Assembly: GCA_030123545.1 (NCBI GenBank)
Contig: CP126124.1
Coordinates: 558,001 to 622,000 of the forward strand
DNA length: 64,000 nt
Source of the DNA: Burkholderiaceae bacterium
GTDB lineage: Bacteria; Pseudomonadota; Gammaproteobacteria; Burkholderiales; Burkholderiaceae_C
Direction of reading: 5' to 3'
In this document: positions 31,984 to 42,152 of the stretch, one piece after another
Position numbering within the stretch: the stretch's first letter is position 1
Layout of the letters: every line of letters starts with the position of its first letter
Translations under genes and position numbers: made by a program
Notes under the pieces: generated by a model
What the model was told of the DNA's origin: nothing
Databases searched by the model: none
The model's input: the letters and a program-made list of their open reading frames with translations, nothing else

Positions 31984-32460
31984 ATGCCGCTCGACGCCAT
32001 CGATCGCCAACTGCTGGCCGCGCTGCAGCGCGACGGCCGTGCCAGCATGGAGGCGCTGTCGGAGCGTGTGAACCTGTCCGCGCGCGCCACGCTGAACCGG
32101 GTGCGCCGCCTCGAGCGCGACGGTCATATCGAGGGCTACCGGGCGCTGCTGTCGCGCGCCAGCCTGGGCGAGCATGTGTCGGTGTTCGCCGAAATCGCGC
32201 TGAAGGACCAGCGCCGCGCGGTGGTGCAGCGCTTCGAGCAGCGCATGGCGGCCACGCCCGAGGTGGTCGCCTGCTACGTGATCAGCGGACGCTACGACTA
32301 CCTGGTGCGGGTTGCGTGCCATGACCTCGCGCAGTACCACGCGCTGATCAATGGCTGGTTCGACGACCTGACGCTGGGCATCGAGAAGATCGTCACCAAC
32401 ACCGAGTTGCAGACGATCAAGGAATTCGCCGGATTTCCGCTGCCAGTCGGCACAGATTGA
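31984..32460 (+). CDS. Lrp/AsnC family transcriptional regulator
   Basis: A 158-residue feast/famine regulator with an N-terminal winged HTH (LDAIDRQLLAALQRDGRASM, then LSARATLNRVRRLERDG) and a C-terminal RAM ligand domain (VVACYVISGRYDYLVRVACH). Such proteins often sense an amino acid and control its catabolism. It stands 119 bases upstream of the aminotransferase-hydrolase fusion on the same strand, so ornithine or arginine is a reasonable ligand guess. Confidence 0.9.
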   Translation: MPLDAIDRQLLAALQRDGRASMEALSERVNLSARATLNRVRRLERDGHIEGYRALLSRASLGEHVSVFAEIALKDQRRAVVQRFEQRMAATPEVVACYVISGRYDYLVRVACHDLAQYHALINGWFDDLTLGIEKIVTNTELQTIKEFAGFPLPVGTD

Positions 32461-32579
32461 GCCTCTTCCGATTCGGAAGTTAGCGCGCCGGCTCACGGCT
32501 GGACCGGTCGCGACCAACACCTGATCTTCACCACTGCCGCCGCCCGGCGCGGCCTACACTGGCCTCATCACCGGAGACA

Positions 32580-34844
32580 ATGATGAGTATCGAAAGAGTA
32601 GCGACCAGTCAAGAACTGATCAAGGCTGAAGCGGAAGTGGTCGCCAACACCTACGACCCGGTCCCGGTCGTGGTGGCGCGCGCGCGCGATTGCCTGGTGT
32701 GGGACGTCGAGGGCCGCGAGTACCTCGACATGATGAGTGCGTATTCCGCCGTCAGCCACGGCCATCTGCATCCGCGCATCGTCGCCGCGGCGACGCGCCA
32801 GCTCGGGCGCGTCGCGGTGACCTCGCGCGCCTACTACGGCGACACGCTGGGCCCGTTCCTCGAAAAACTGTGCGGCCTGGCCGGTTTCGAGCGCGCGCTG
32901 CCGATGAACTCCGGCGCCGAAGCCGTCGAGACCGCGATCAAGGCCGCGCGCCGCTGGGGCCATTACGCGCGCGGCATTGCGGATGGCACGGCCGAAATCC
33001 TGGTCGCGAAGAGCAACTTCCACGGCCGCACCACCACGGTGATCAGCGCGTCGAGCGAGCCGGCGTACCGCGCCGGCTACGGGCCGCTGACGCCCGGTTT
33101 CCGCTGGTTCGATTTCGGCGACATGGCCAGCGTGCGCGCGGCCGCGACCCCCGCGACCTGTGCCGTGCTGGTCGAGCCGATCCAGGGCGAGGCCGGCATC
33201 GTGCTGCCGCCGCCGGGCTTCTTCGCCGAACTGCGCGAATGGTGCACGCGCGAGCGGGTGCTGCTGATCCTGGACGAGGTGCAGTCGGGCCTGGGCCGCA
33301 CCGGGCGCTGGTTCGCGTTCGAGCACGAAGGCATCCGGCCGGACGGGCTGATTCTGGGCAAGGCGCTCGGCGGTGGCCTGCTGCCGGTCAGCGCGTTCCT
33401 GGCGGACCGCGCGGTGATGGACGTGTTCACGCCCGGCAGTCACGGCTCCACCTTCGGCGGCAACGAACTGGCCGCCGCGGTCGGGCTGGAGGCGCTGAAG
33501 GTGATCGAGGACGAGAACCTGGTCGCGCGCAGCGCCGCGCTTGGGGCTCATCTGCTGGAGCGGCTGCGCGCGGTGCAGCGCGCGGCGGCGCCGCTGATCC
33601 GCGACGTGCGCGGGCGCGGGCTGTGGGTCGGCGTCGAGATCGATCCGTCGATCGCGACCGCGCGCACGGTGGTCGAGCGCATGGCGGCGCGCGGCGTGCT
33701 GTCCAAGGAGACGCACGAGACCGTGATCCGCTTCGCGCCGCCGCTGACGATTGCGCGCGAGCAGATCGACCGCGCCGTTGATGTTTTCGAGCAAATAGCC
33801 CTTGAAATGCGCGGAAACCGTGCTATAAAATCCGCAGCAACCACGATGATGTCCGATGTCGCGTTGTCGAAAGCTGGCGCACCGGGCGCGCACGAGGCGC
33901 CGCGCACCGTGACCGCAGTTGCAGCGGCCGGGGCCGAGCCGCCGTCCGCGGCGCGAAGCGCGCCGCACCTGCTGATGAGCCCGCCCGACTACTTCGAGGT
34001 GAGCTACGTCATCAATCCCTGGATGGACCCGACGCGCTGGTCGCGCGACGCGCGGCGCCTGTCGCACGACGCGCATGCCGGCTGGGTCGCGCTCAAGGCC
34101 TGCTACGAGCGGCTCGGCGCCAAGGTGGTGGTCAAGCCCGCGGCGCGCGGACTGCCGGACCTGGTGTTCACCGCGAACTGCGCGTTCGTGCTCGACGGCA
34201 AGGTGCTGCTCGCGCGCTACCTGAATCACGAACGCCAGGGCGAGGAGGAGCACGGGCAGCGCATGTTCGAGCAACTGCTCGCGCGCGGCGAGGTCGATTC
34301 GCTGCACCGCACCCCGCCCGGCGTGTTCTTCGAGGGCGCGGGCGATGCGATCTACGACGCGCGGCGCGGCATCGTCTGGACCGGCCACGGCCAGCGCTCC
34401 AGCCCGCAGGCGCGGGGCACGATCGAGCAGGTGTTCGGCATTCCGACGCTGGCGCTGGAACTGACCGACCCGCGCTTCTACCACCTCGACACCTGCCTGT
34501 GCCTGCTCTCCGGCGGCGAGGTGCTGTACTACCCGGCCGCGTTCACCGAAGCCGGACGCGCGCAGATCCGCGCGGTCGCGGGCAGCGCGGTGATCGAGGC
34601 CGACGAGCGCGACGCCATGCACCTGGGCGTCAATTCGGTCTGCATCGGCCGCGACCTGGTGCTGTGCTACTGCAGCCGGCCGCTGCGCCAGCAACTGACC
34701 GAGCGCGGCTACCGCGTGCACGTGGTGCCGCTGGGTTCGTTCAACCGCTCCGGCGGCGCCGCGTACTGCCTGACGCTGCGGCTCGACAACCGGTACCGCG
34801 GGCGCGTTGCGGCGGCGCATAGCCACTGGGCCGAGGCCGCGTAA
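32580..34844 (+). CDS. Ornithine aminotransferase fused to arginine/citrulline hydrolase domain
   Basis: A 754-residue two-domain protein. Residues 1-~408 are a class III PLP aminotransferase of the RocD type, with SGAEAVETAIKAARRW, ILDEVQSGLGRTG and the PLP lysine K261 in LILGKALGGG. Residues ~466-754 are an amidinotransferase/dimethylargininase-fold domain: FTANCAFV (Asn533), EGAGDA (585-590), FYHLDTC (His635) and GGAAYCLTL (Cys730, nucleophile). The Asn resembles ArgZ-type arginine dihydrolases; CtlX citrulline hydrolase is an alternative. Either would yield ornithine, which the first domain converts to glutamate semialdehyde. The linker begins with a family C repeat, and an ATG-ATG at 33846 could be the former start of the second gene. 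The RBS is GGAGAC. Confidence 0.85.
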   Translation: MMSIERVATSQELIKAEAEVVANTYDPVPVVVARARDCLVWDVEGREYLDMMSAYSAVSHGHLHPRIVAAATRQLGRVAVTSRAYYGDTLGPFLEKLCGLAGFERALPMNSGAEAVETAIKAARRWGHYARGIADGTAEILVAKSNFHGRTTTVISASSEPAYRAGYGPLTPGFRWFDFGDMASVRAAATPATCAVLVEPIQGEAGIVLPPPGFFAELREWCTRERVLLILDEVQSGLGRTGRWFAFEHEGIRPDGLILGKALGGGLLPVSAFLADRAVMDVFTPGSHGSTFGGNELAAAVGLEALKVIEDENLVARSAALGAHLLERLRAVQRAAAPLIRDVRGRGLWVGVEIDPSIATARTVVERMAARGVLSKETHETVIRFAPPLTIAREQIDRAVDVFEQIALEMRGNRAIKSAATTMMSDVALSKAGAPGAHEAPRTVTAVAAAGAEPPSAARSAPHLLMSPPDYFEVSYVINPWMDPTRWSRDARRLSHDAHAGWVALKACYERLGAKVVVKPAARGLPDLVFTANCAFVLDGKVLLARYLNHERQGEEEHGQRMFEQLLARGEVDSLHRTPPGVFFEGAGDAIYDARRGIVWTGHGQRSSPQARGTIEQVFGIPTLALELTDPRFYHLDTCLCLLSGGEVLYYPAAFTEAGRAQIRAVAGSAVIEADERDAMHLGVNSVCIGRDLVLCYCSRPLRQQLTERGYRVHVVPLGSFNRSGGAAYCLTLRLDNRYRGRVAAAHSHWAEAA
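33781..33840 (-). repeat. Family C repeat at the fusion linker
   Basis: On the minus strand it gives GGATTTTATAGC, 20 bases, then GGGCTATTTGCTCGAAAA. It is in frame and encodes the end of the aminotransferase domain and the start of the linker (FEQIALEMRGNRAIKSA). Confidence 0.7.
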
Positions 34845-34862
34845 ACCGTAAACTCGACGGCC

Positions 34863-35951
34863 ATGCAGCACAGTCCCGCCCAGCTTTCCCAACGTCTGGC
34901 GCGCGGCCTCGAGCCGCTGTACACGCTGCACGGCGACGAGCCGCTGCTGATCCAGGAGGCGGCGGACGCGATCCGGGCCGCGGCGCGAGCCCAGGGCTTT
35001 ACCGAGCGCAGCGTGCACACCGCTGTAGGCGCGGGTTTCGACTGGAGCGAGGTGCTCGCGGCCGGCGGCTCGATGAGCCTGTTCGCGGCGAAGCAGATCG
35101 TCGAGGTCCGTATCCCGTCGGGCAAGCCGGGCAAGGACGGCGGCGCCGCGCTACAGCAGCTGGCGCGGCAGGCACGTGACAGCGACGCGGTGCTGACGCT
35201 CGTGCTGCTGCCGCGGCTCGACAAGGCGACCCGCAGCGGCGCCTGGTTTTCCGCGCTGGAGGCCGCGGGCGTCACGCTGCAGGTCGATGCGATTGCTCGC
35301 CCCGCGTTGCCGCAGTGGATCGCCGGGCGGCTGCGCGCGCAGGGCCAGCGCGTAGCAGCCGGCGAAGCCGGGCAGCGCACGCTGCAGTTCTTCGCGGACC
35401 AGGTCGAGGGCAATCTGCTGGCCGCGCACCAGGAGATAGCCAAGCTCGCGCTGCTGTACCCGCAGGGCGAGCTGTCGTTCGAACAGGTCGAGCGCGCGGT
35501 GCTGAACGTCGCGCGCTACGACGTGTTCCGGCTGTCCGAGGCGGTGCTCGGCGGCCAGGCCGCGCGCGCGCTGCGCATGCTGGGCGGGCTGCAGGCGGAA
35601 GGGGTGGCCGAAGTCCTGGTGCACTACACGCTGGCCGAGGACATCCGCGCGCTCTGGCGCGTGAAGGGTGCGATCGGCCTGGGCCGGCCGCTGCCGCTGG
35701 CGCTGCGCGAGCAGCGCATCTGGGGCCTGAAGGAGCGGCTGTTCGAGCGGGTGCTGCCGCGCCTCTCGGAAACCACGCTGGCGAATCTGCTGCATGCGGC
35801 GCAGCAGGTCGACGGCATCGTCAAGGGCCTGGCGCAGCCGGACTGGCCGCAGGACGGCTGGGCGTCGCTGCAGCGGCTGGCGCTGGCGCTGTGCCGCGAA
35901 TGTGCTGCGACGCCGGCGACGATCGCGCCGCTGCGAGCCCGCGCGGCTTGA
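34863..35951 (+). CDS. holA: DNA polymerase III delta subunit
   Basis: HolA is the clamp-loader subunit that opens the sliding clamp. The 362-residue protein starts MQHSPAQLSQRLARGLEPLY, with the family's LHGDEPLLIQEAADAIR, FFADQVEGNLLAAHQEIAKL and a helical C-terminal domain ending in LAQPDWPQDGWASLQRLALA. It begins 18 bases after the fusion gene and precedes proA. Confidence 0.95.
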   Translation: MQHSPAQLSQRLARGLEPLYTLHGDEPLLIQEAADAIRAAARAQGFTERSVHTAVGAGFDWSEVLAAGGSMSLFAAKQIVEVRIPSGKPGKDGGAALQQLARQARDSDAVLTLVLLPRLDKATRSGAWFSALEAAGVTLQVDAIARPALPQWIAGRLRAQGQRVAAGEAGQRTLQFFADQVEGNLLAAHQEIAKLALLYPQGELSFEQVERAVLNVARYDVFRLSEAVLGGQAARALRMLGGLQAEGVAEVLVHYTLAEDIRALWRVKGAIGLGRPLPLALREQRIWGLKERLFERVLPRLSETTLANLLHAAQQVDGIVKGLAQPDWPQDGWASLQRLALALCRECAATPATIAPLRARAA

Positions 35952-36033
35952 CCGCACCGGCCCGGGCGCGTCCGGGATCGAGCAGGAGCCCGGACCCGCA
36001 TCGCGACGCAACGCGCCGTGACAAAATGGCGCG

Positions 36034-37350
36034 ATGAACGCGCCCGACGTCGCCGCTCCGATCCACGCCCTCGGTGAACGAGCAAGAATCGCCGCAGCCG
36101 AGATGGCGCGTGCCGAGTCAGCTACTAAAAATATAGCATTGCGCGGCTTGGCCGCACTGCTGCGCGAGAACGTCGCGGCGCTGCAGGCGGCGAATGCAAA
36201 GGATCTGGCGCGTGCCGGCGACCTGGCCGCGGCGATGCGCGACCGCCTGAAGCTCGGCACTGCGGCGATCGAGACCTGTGCCCAGGGCTGCGAGCAACTG
36301 GCGGCGATGCCCGATCCGATCGGCGAGATCACCGGCCTGCGCCAGCAGCCCAGCGGCATCCGGGTCGGCCAGATGCGGGTGCCGATCGGCGTGTTCGGCA
36401 TGATCTACGAGAGCCGTCCCAATGTGACGATCGAGGCCGCGAGCCTGTCGATCAAGAGCGGCAATGCCTGCATCCTGCGCGGCGGCTCCGAGGCGATCGA
36501 ATCGAACCGCGCGCTGGCCGCGCTGGTGCAGCAGGCGCTCGATGCGGCGGGGCTGCCGCCGGACGCGGTGCAGCTGGTGCAGACCACGGATCGCGCCGCC
36601 GTCGGCGAGCTGATCGCGATGCCGCAATACGTCGACCTGATCATCCCGCGCGGCGGCAAGGGCCTGATCGAGCGCATCAGCCGCGAGGCCAAGGTGCCGG
36701 TGATCAAGCACCTCGACGGCAACTGCCACGTCTATGTCGACGACCCTTGCGACCTTGCGATGGCGGTGACGATCGCCGACAACGCCAAGACGCAGAAGTA
36801 CAGCCCCTGCAACGCGGCCGAGGGACTGCTGGTGGCGCGCGGCGCCGCAGACGAATTCCTGCCGCGCATAGCCGCCATCTTCGCGGCCAAGGGAGTGGAA
36901 ATGCGCTGCGATCCGGCGGCCGCGCAAATCCTGAGGTCAAATTCGGCTATAGCCATGGCCGCATCTGGACAAGGCGCTATCAAATCAGGATTCCAGGTGG
37001 TCGATGCAGTGGAATCCGACTGGTCCGAGGAATACCTTGCGGCCGTCATCAGCATCAAGGTGGTGGCGAGTGTGGACGAGGCGATCGCGCACATCAACCA
37101 CTATTCGAGCCACCACACCGACGCGATCGTCACCCGCGACCATATCCATGCGCAGCGCTTCCTGCGCGAGGTCGATTCGGCCAGCGTGATAGTCAACGCG
37201 AGCACGCGCTTCGCCGACGGCTTCGAATACGGGCTCGGCGCCGAGATCGGCATCAGCACCGACAAGTTCCACGCGCGCGGGCCGGTCGGCATCGAGGGCC
37301 TGACCTCGCTGAAGTACGTCGTGCTGGGGCAGGGCGAAGTGCGCCGCTGA
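36034..37350 (+). CDS. proA: Glutamate-5-semialdehyde dehydrogenase
   Basis: ProA reduces gamma-glutamyl phosphate to glutamate semialdehyde, the proline precursor. The 438-residue protein has [27 protein letters not shown] and the catalytic cysteine in [13 protein letters not shown]. It carries two family C segments in frame: near residues 29-36 (SATKNIAL) and near 301-320 ([18 protein letters not shown]), the second where homologues vary. The product is the same metabolite the fusion protein would generate. A promoter-like ACAAAAT precedes the ATG. Confidence 0.96.
   Translation: MNAPDVAAPIHALGERARIAAAEMARAESATKNIALRGLAALLRENVAALQAANAKDLARAGDLAAAMRDRLKLGTAAIETCAQGCEQLAAMPDPIGEITGLRQQPSGIRVGQMRVPIGVFGMIYESRPNVTIEAASLSIKSGNACILRGGSEAIESNRALAALVQQALDAAGLPPDAVQLVQTTDRAAVGELIAMPQYVDLIIPRGGKGLIERISREAKVPVIKHLDGNCHVYVDDPCDLAMAVTIADNAKTQKYSPCNAAEGLLVARGAADEFLPRIAAIFAAKGVEMRCDPAAAQILRSNSAIAMAASGQGAIKSGFQVVDAVESDWSEEYLAAVISIKVVASVDEAIAHINHYSSHHTDAIVTRDHIHAQRFLREVDSASVIVNASTRFADGFEYGLGAEIGISTDKFHARGPVGIEGLTSLKYVVLGQGEVRR
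36119..36140 (+). repeat. Family C partial copy inside proA
   Basis: GCTACTAAAAATATAGCA matches only the left end of the repeat. It is in frame near the N-terminus of ProA. Confidence 0.45.
36934..36996 (-). repeat. Family C repeat inside proA, second copy
   Basis: On the minus strand it gives GATTTGATAGC, 20 bases, then TGGCTATAGCCGAATTTG, an excellent match. It is in frame and encodes a variable loop of ProA. Confidence 0.7.
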
Positions 37351-37438
37351 CGTACTTCAGGCCTGGATGCGAACGCGTTTGCGGAGCGCCCGCGGCTCTT
37401 GGTCATAATCACTGCGAGACAACAAACTGGAGACGCCG

Positions 37439-38731
37439 ATGACCACCGCCACGATGACTGCCGCAGTGCCGCGGCCCAAGGCGACACCGAAGGTGATCGC
37501 CGCGATCACGATCGGCAACGGTCTGGAGTTCTTCGACTTCACCGTCTTTGGTTATTTCGCGGTCGTGATCGGCCAGCTGTTCTTTCCGGTGAAGGACAAG
37601 GCGTACGAGCTGATGCTCGCGCTCGGCACCTTCGGCATCGCATTCGTCGCGCGTCCCATCGGCGGCCTGGTGCTCGGTCTGTTCGCCGACAGGGCCGGGC
37701 GCAAGCCGGCGATGACGCTGACGCTGATCCTGATGGCGGTCGGTGCGCTCGGCGTCGCGGTCGCACCGAACTATGCGCAAATCGGCATCTGGGCGCCGAT
37801 CTGGTTGACGGTCGCGCGTCTGGTGCAGGGCTTCGCGCTCGGCGGCGAGGTCGGCGCGTCGACCTCGCTGCTGCTCGAATACGCCGACGACCACAGCCGC
37901 GGCTACTTCGGCAGCTGGCAGTTCGTCAGCCAGGGCTTCAGTTCGCTGCTCGGCGCAGGTGTTGCCGCGCTGCTGACCAACACGCTGTCGCACGATGCGC
38001 TGTACAGCTGGGGCTGGCGCATCCCGTTCTTCATCGGCGTGCTGATGGTGCCGGTCGGCGTCTACATCCGGCGCCATCTCGATGAGACGCTGGGGCATCG
38101 GGCTGGCGAAGACGAGAGCGCGAAGGCCAAGCTGAAGGAAGCGTTCCGCACCGATTCGAAGCTGATCTGGTCCGGCGTGCTGCTGATCTGGGGCGGCACG
38201 GTCGCGACCTACCTGATCGTCTTCTACTTTCCCACCTACGCGAAGCAGTTCCTCGGTTTGCCGCTGTCGGTGACGCTGTGGGCCGGCGTCACGGCGTCGG
38301 CGATCCTGATCCCGGTCTCGATCTTTGCCGGCCGGCTGTCGGACCGGGTGGGCCGCATCCCGGTTGCCTGGTGGTCGCGGCTGGCCTTGATGATCCTGGT
38401 GGTGCCGGGCTTCATGCTGCTGGTGAACTACCGTTCCGCTGGCGCACTGATCGGCGTGGTCGCGGTGCTGTCGGTGCTACTCGCGCTGCAGGCATCGCCG
38501 GGGATCACGTTCATCACCGAGCTCTATCCGCGGGCGGTCCGCGCCACCTCGCTGTCGGTCGTCTACAGCCTGGGGGTCGCGATCTTCGGCGGTACGGCGC
38601 AGGTGATCGCGACCTGGCTGATCAAAGTCACCGGCAGCGATCTCGCGCCGGCCTGGTACATGATCGTCGCGACGCTGCTCTCGTCGCTGCCGTACCTGTG
38701 GCTGAAGGAGACCGCCGGCCGGCCGATCTGA
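37439..38731 (+). CDS. MHS-family proton symporter
   Basis: A 430-residue MFS protein of the metabolite:H+ symporter (MHS) family, with twelve predicted helices. It shows the family strings IGNGLEFFDFTVFGYFAVVI near the N-terminus, GLFADRAGRKPAM after helix 2, and RLVQGFALGGEVGASTSLLL. The substrate could be a carboxylate such as citrate or shikimate, or a compatible solute; sequence alone does not decide. It stands alone between proA and gshA. Confidence 0.9.
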   Translation: MTTATMTAAVPRPKATPKVIAAITIGNGLEFFDFTVFGYFAVVIGQLFFPVKDKAYELMLALGTFGIAFVARPIGGLVLGLFADRAGRKPAMTLTLILMAVGALGVAVAPNYAQIGIWAPIWLTVARLVQGFALGGEVGASTSLLLEYADDHSRGYFGSWQFVSQGFSSLLGAGVAALLTNTLSHDALYSWGWRIPFFIGVLMVPVGVYIRRHLDETLGHRAGEDESAKAKLKEAFRTDSKLIWSGVLLIWGGTVATYLIVFYFPTYAKQFLGLPLSVTLWAGVTASAILIPVSIFAGRLSDRVGRIPVAWWSRLALMILVVPGFMLLVNYRSAGALIGVVAVLSVLLALQASPGITFITELYPRAVRATSLSVVYSLGVAIFGGTAQVIATWLIKVTGSDLAPAWYMIVATLLSSLPYLWLKETAGRPI

Positions 38732-38858
38732 ATCGCGATACCAGGGCTGGGCGCGGACCCGGCCCTTGCATAACGGCCGTTCGGCCCAAGGTGACGGGGT
38801 CAACAGGCCCTAAAATCCCCGTGCACCGCATCGCGGGGCGACACTTGCGACAGGCTGC

Positions 38859-40148
38859 ATGGTTCCGCACCTCATCACCGCGCTCTCCGGCCCGATCAAC
38901 GAGCTCGAGCAGCGCATCCTTGATTCGATGCCGGCGATCGAGCGCTGGTTTCGGCTCGAGTGGATGGAACACACGCCGCTGTTCTACAGCTCGGTCGACA
39001 TCCGCAATGCCGGCTTCAAGCTGGCACCGGTCGACACCAACCTGTTCCCGCGCGGCTGGAACCATCTGACGCCGGAGATGCTGCCGCTGGCGGTGCAGGC
39101 GGCGCAGGCGGCGATCGAGAAGATCTGCCCCGAGGCCCGCAATCTGCTGGTGATTCCGGAGAACCACGCCGGCAACAGCTTCTACCTGAGCAACATCGCG
39201 CAGCTGCACCGCATCTTCTACATGGCGGGGCTGAACGTGCGCGTCGGCTCGATCGATCCGGCGGTCAAGAAGCCGACCACGGTCGAACTGCCGCATGGCG
39301 AGCATGTGACGCTGGAGCCGGTGGTGCGCGGGCGTCGGCGCCTCGGCGTGAAGAATTTCGACCCCTGCACCATTCTGCTGAACAACGACCTGGCCGCCGG
39401 CACACCGGGCATCCTCGAAGAGTTGCACGAGCAGTACCTGCTGCCGCCGCTGCATGCCGGCTGGCCGGTGCGCCGCAAGAGCAACCATTTCCACAGCTAC
39501 GAGGAGCTGTCGAAGCGCTTCGGCAAGCTGCTCGGGATCGACCCCTGGCTGATCAACCCGATGTTCGGCAAATGCGGCGAAGTCGATTTCAGCGAAGGCG
39601 CGGGCATGGACTGCCTGACCAGCAACGTCGATGCGCTGCTGACGCGGATCCGGCGCAAGTACAAGGAATACGGGATCAACGAGAAGCCGTTCGTCGTCGT
39701 CAAGTCCGACGATCGCGGCCCGGGCATGGGCATCATGACGGTGCGCGACGCGAAGGATCTGGAGTCGATGCGGTCCGGCCACGGCCTGGGGCTTGGCGCC
39801 GACGCAGGTCCGAGCACCGAGCTGATCATCCAGGAAGGCGTGCTGACGAACGAGCGCATGAACGACGCGGTGGCCGAGCCGGTGGTGTACATGATGGACC
39901 GTTACGTGGTCGGCGGCTTTTACCGGGTGCATGCGGACCGCGGCGCGGACCAGGATCTGACGGCGCCGGGAGCGAAGTTCGTGCCGCTCGCGTTTGCCGA
40001 CAGCACGCGCCTGCCCCAGCCCGGCATGAAGCCGGGCGCGAGCGCGCCGAACCGGTTCTACATGTACGGCGTGATCGCGCGACTGGCGATGGTGGCCGCG
40101 AGCTACGAGCTCGAAGCCACCGACCCGAACGCCGAAATCTACGACTGA
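38859..40148 (+). CDS. gshA: Glutamate-cysteine ligase
   Basis: GshA catalyses the first step of glutathione synthesis. The 429-residue protein belongs to the proteobacterial gshA type seen in betaproteobacteria and Acidithiobacillus, not the E. coli type. It has TPLFYSSVDIRNAGFKLAPV, LLNNDLAAGTPGILEEL and VVKSDDRGPGMGIMTV. The start is an ATG at 38859. TAAAAT at 38811-38816 within CAACAGGCCCTAAAAT may be the -10. kup and gshB follow on the same strand. Confidence 0.95.
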   Translation: MVPHLITALSGPINELEQRILDSMPAIERWFRLEWMEHTPLFYSSVDIRNAGFKLAPVDTNLFPRGWNHLTPEMLPLAVQAAQAAIEKICPEARNLLVIPENHAGNSFYLSNIAQLHRIFYMAGLNVRVGSIDPAVKKPTTVELPHGEHVTLEPVVRGRRRLGVKNFDPCTILLNNDLAAGTPGILEELHEQYLLPPLHAGWPVRRKSNHFHSYEELSKRFGKLLGIDPWLINPMFGKCGEVDFSEGAGMDCLTSNVDALLTRIRRKYKEYGINEKPFVVVKSDDRGPGMGIMTVRDAKDLESMRSGHGLGLGADAGPSTELIIQEGVLTNERMNDAVAEPVVYMMDRYVVGGFYRVHADRGADQDLTAPGAKFVPLAFADSTRLPQPGMKPGASAPNRFYMYGVIARLAMVAASYELEATDPNAEIYD

Positions 40149-40253
40149 TTCAGCGCCGCCGGCCGCCGCCTTTGGTTTCGCGGTCGGCAGGGGCACAATA
40201 GCGAACTTTGTAACTGCAAGATTCCGGCGCGGCGTCGCAGCCGGAAGCTTTTC

Positions 40254-42122
40254 GTGGCGGCATCCAAGTCCTCCTTCGCGGCGCTCACGGTCGGCGCCAT
40301 CGGCGTGGTCTATGGCGACATCGGCACCAGTCCGCTGTACGCGTTCCAGCAGGTGTTCATCACCGGCCATGTGGGCGTCACGTCGGAGAACATCTACGGC
40401 ATCCTGTCGCTGATCTTCTGGACGCTGACGGTCATCGTGTCGCTGAAGTACGTGGTGCTGGTGCTGCGTGCCGACAACAACGGCGAAGGCGGCACCGCCG
40501 CGCTGCTCGCGAAGGCCTCGCATGCGGTGCGTGACCGGCCACGGTTGCGGCGTCGGCTGCTCGCGCTGGGATTGTTCGGCGCCGCGCTGTTTTATGGCGA
40601 TGGCGTGATCACGCCGGCGATTTCGGTGCTGTCGGCGGTCGAAGGCCTGGAGGTCGTGTCGCCGCAGCTGAAGGAATACGTGGTGCCGCTGACGCTGGTG
40701 ATCATGTTCCTGCTGTTCGTGGTCCAGAAGCGCGGCACCGCGGACATCGGCAAGTTCTTCGGCCCGGTGATGATCCTGTGGATGGCGGCGATCGGTCTGC
40801 TCGGCCTGATCCAGATCGCCCGGCATCCGGCGGTGCTGCTGGCGCTGAACCCGTACCATGCGCTGCGCTTCATGGTCGCCGATCCGGGCGTCACCTTCGT
40901 GATCCTGGGCGCGATCATTCTGTGCGTCACCGGGGCCGAGGCGCTGTACGCCGACCTCGGGCATTTCGGCAGGCGGCCGATCCGCTACGGCTGGTTCTGC
41001 ATCGTGATGCCCGCGCTGGTGCTGAACTATTTCGGCCAGGGTGCGCTGGTGCTGCAGGACCCGAAGACGGTCGCGAACCCGTTCTACCTGCTCGCGCCGA
41101 AATGGGCGCTGCTGCCGTTGATCGTGCTGGCCACGCTCGCTACCGTGATCGCTTCGCAGGCGCTGATTTCCGGTGCGTTCAGCGCCACCAAGCAGATCGC
41201 GCAACTCGGCTACCTGCCGCGCATGCGCGTGCTGCACACCAGCGTCAAGGAGACCGGCCAGATCTACCTGCCGCTGGTGAACTGGTCGCTGTTCGTCGCG
41301 ATCGTGCTGGCGGTGGTGCTGTTCAAGTCGTCCGCGGCACTCGGCGCGGCCTACGGTATCGCGGTCGCCGGAACGATGATCATCACGACCGCGCTGACCT
41401 ACTACGTGGTCCGCTACGAATGGAACTACCCGCTGCTGCTGTGCATCGTGGCCACCGGCAGCTTCTTCGTGATCGACCTCGCGTTCCTGTCGTCGAATCT
41501 GCTGAAGATCATGGAGGGCGGCTGGTTTCCGCTGCTGATCGGCGGCGCGATCTTCATCGTGATGACGACCTGGAAGCAGGGGCGGCGCATGCTCAAGGCG
41601 ACGCTGGCGAAGGACGCGATCGACCTGCCGAGTTTTCTCGATGCGGTGTTCGTGAGCCCGCCGGCGCGCGTTGCCGGAACCGCGGTGTTCATGACCGCCG
41701 AGCCGGGCCGGGTGCCGAACGCGATGCTGCACAACCTCAAGCACAACAAGGTGCTGCACGAGCAGAACCTGTTCGTCACGGTGCGCAGCCACGAAGTGCC
41801 GTGGATCGGGATGGACAAGCGGCTGGAGATCGAGTCGCTGGGCCACAACTGCTGGCAGATCGCGGTGCATTACGGCTTCAAGAACGACCAGGATCTGCCG
41901 CGCGCGCTGGAGCAGACCCGCGGCCGCGGCTGCGACGTCGATCCGATGAGCACCAGCTATTTCCTGTCGCGCGAGATCGTGGTGCCGACGATGGGTGCCA
42001 GCATGGCGCCGTGGCGGCAGAAACTGTTCGCGCAGATGCACCATGCCGCCAGCGGCGCGGCCGATTTCCTGAACCTGCCGAACAACTCGGTGGTCGAGCT
42101 GGGCTCGAAGATCGAGCTGTGA
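40254..42122 (+). CDS. kup: KUP-family potassium transporter
   Basis: A 622-residue inner-membrane K+/H+ symporter. It starts at a GTG (40254) and has the N-terminal signature [34 protein letters not shown], about twelve membrane helices to residue ~440, and a soluble C-terminal domain ending [13 protein letters not shown]. The gene sits between gshA and gshB. Glutathione gates the KefB/C potassium efflux systems, so shared expression would be sensible, but that is inference. Confidence 0.96.
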   Translation: MAASKSSFAALTVGAIGVVYGDIGTSPLYAFQQVFITGHVGVTSENIYGILSLIFWTLTVIVSLKYVVLVLRADNNGEGGTAALLAKASHAVRDRPRLRRRLLALGLFGAALFYGDGVITPAISVLSAVEGLEVVSPQLKEYVVPLTLVIMFLLFVVQKRGTADIGKFFGPVMILWMAAIGLLGLIQIARHPAVLLALNPYHALRFMVADPGVTFVILGAIILCVTGAEALYADLGHFGRRPIRYGWFCIVMPALVLNYFGQGALVLQDPKTVANPFYLLAPKWALLPLIVLATLATVIASQALISGAFSATKQIAQLGYLPRMRVLHTSVKETGQIYLPLVNWSLFVAIVLAVVLFKSSAALGAAYGIAVAGTMIITTALTYYVVRYEWNYPLLLCIVATGSFFVIDLAFLSSNLLKIMEGGWFPLLIGGAIFIVMTTWKQGRRMLKATLAKDAIDLPSFLDAVFVSPPARVAGTAVFMTAEPGRVPNAMLHNLKHNKVLHEQNLFVTVRSHEVPWIGMDKRLEIESLGHNCWQIAVHYGFKNDQDLPRALEQTRGRGCDVDPMSTSYFLSREIVVPTMGASMAPWRQKLFAQMHHAASGAADFLNLPNNSVVELGSKIEL

Positions 42123-42152
42123 CGGCCGCCGCAACCCCGGACCCCGTGCCTG

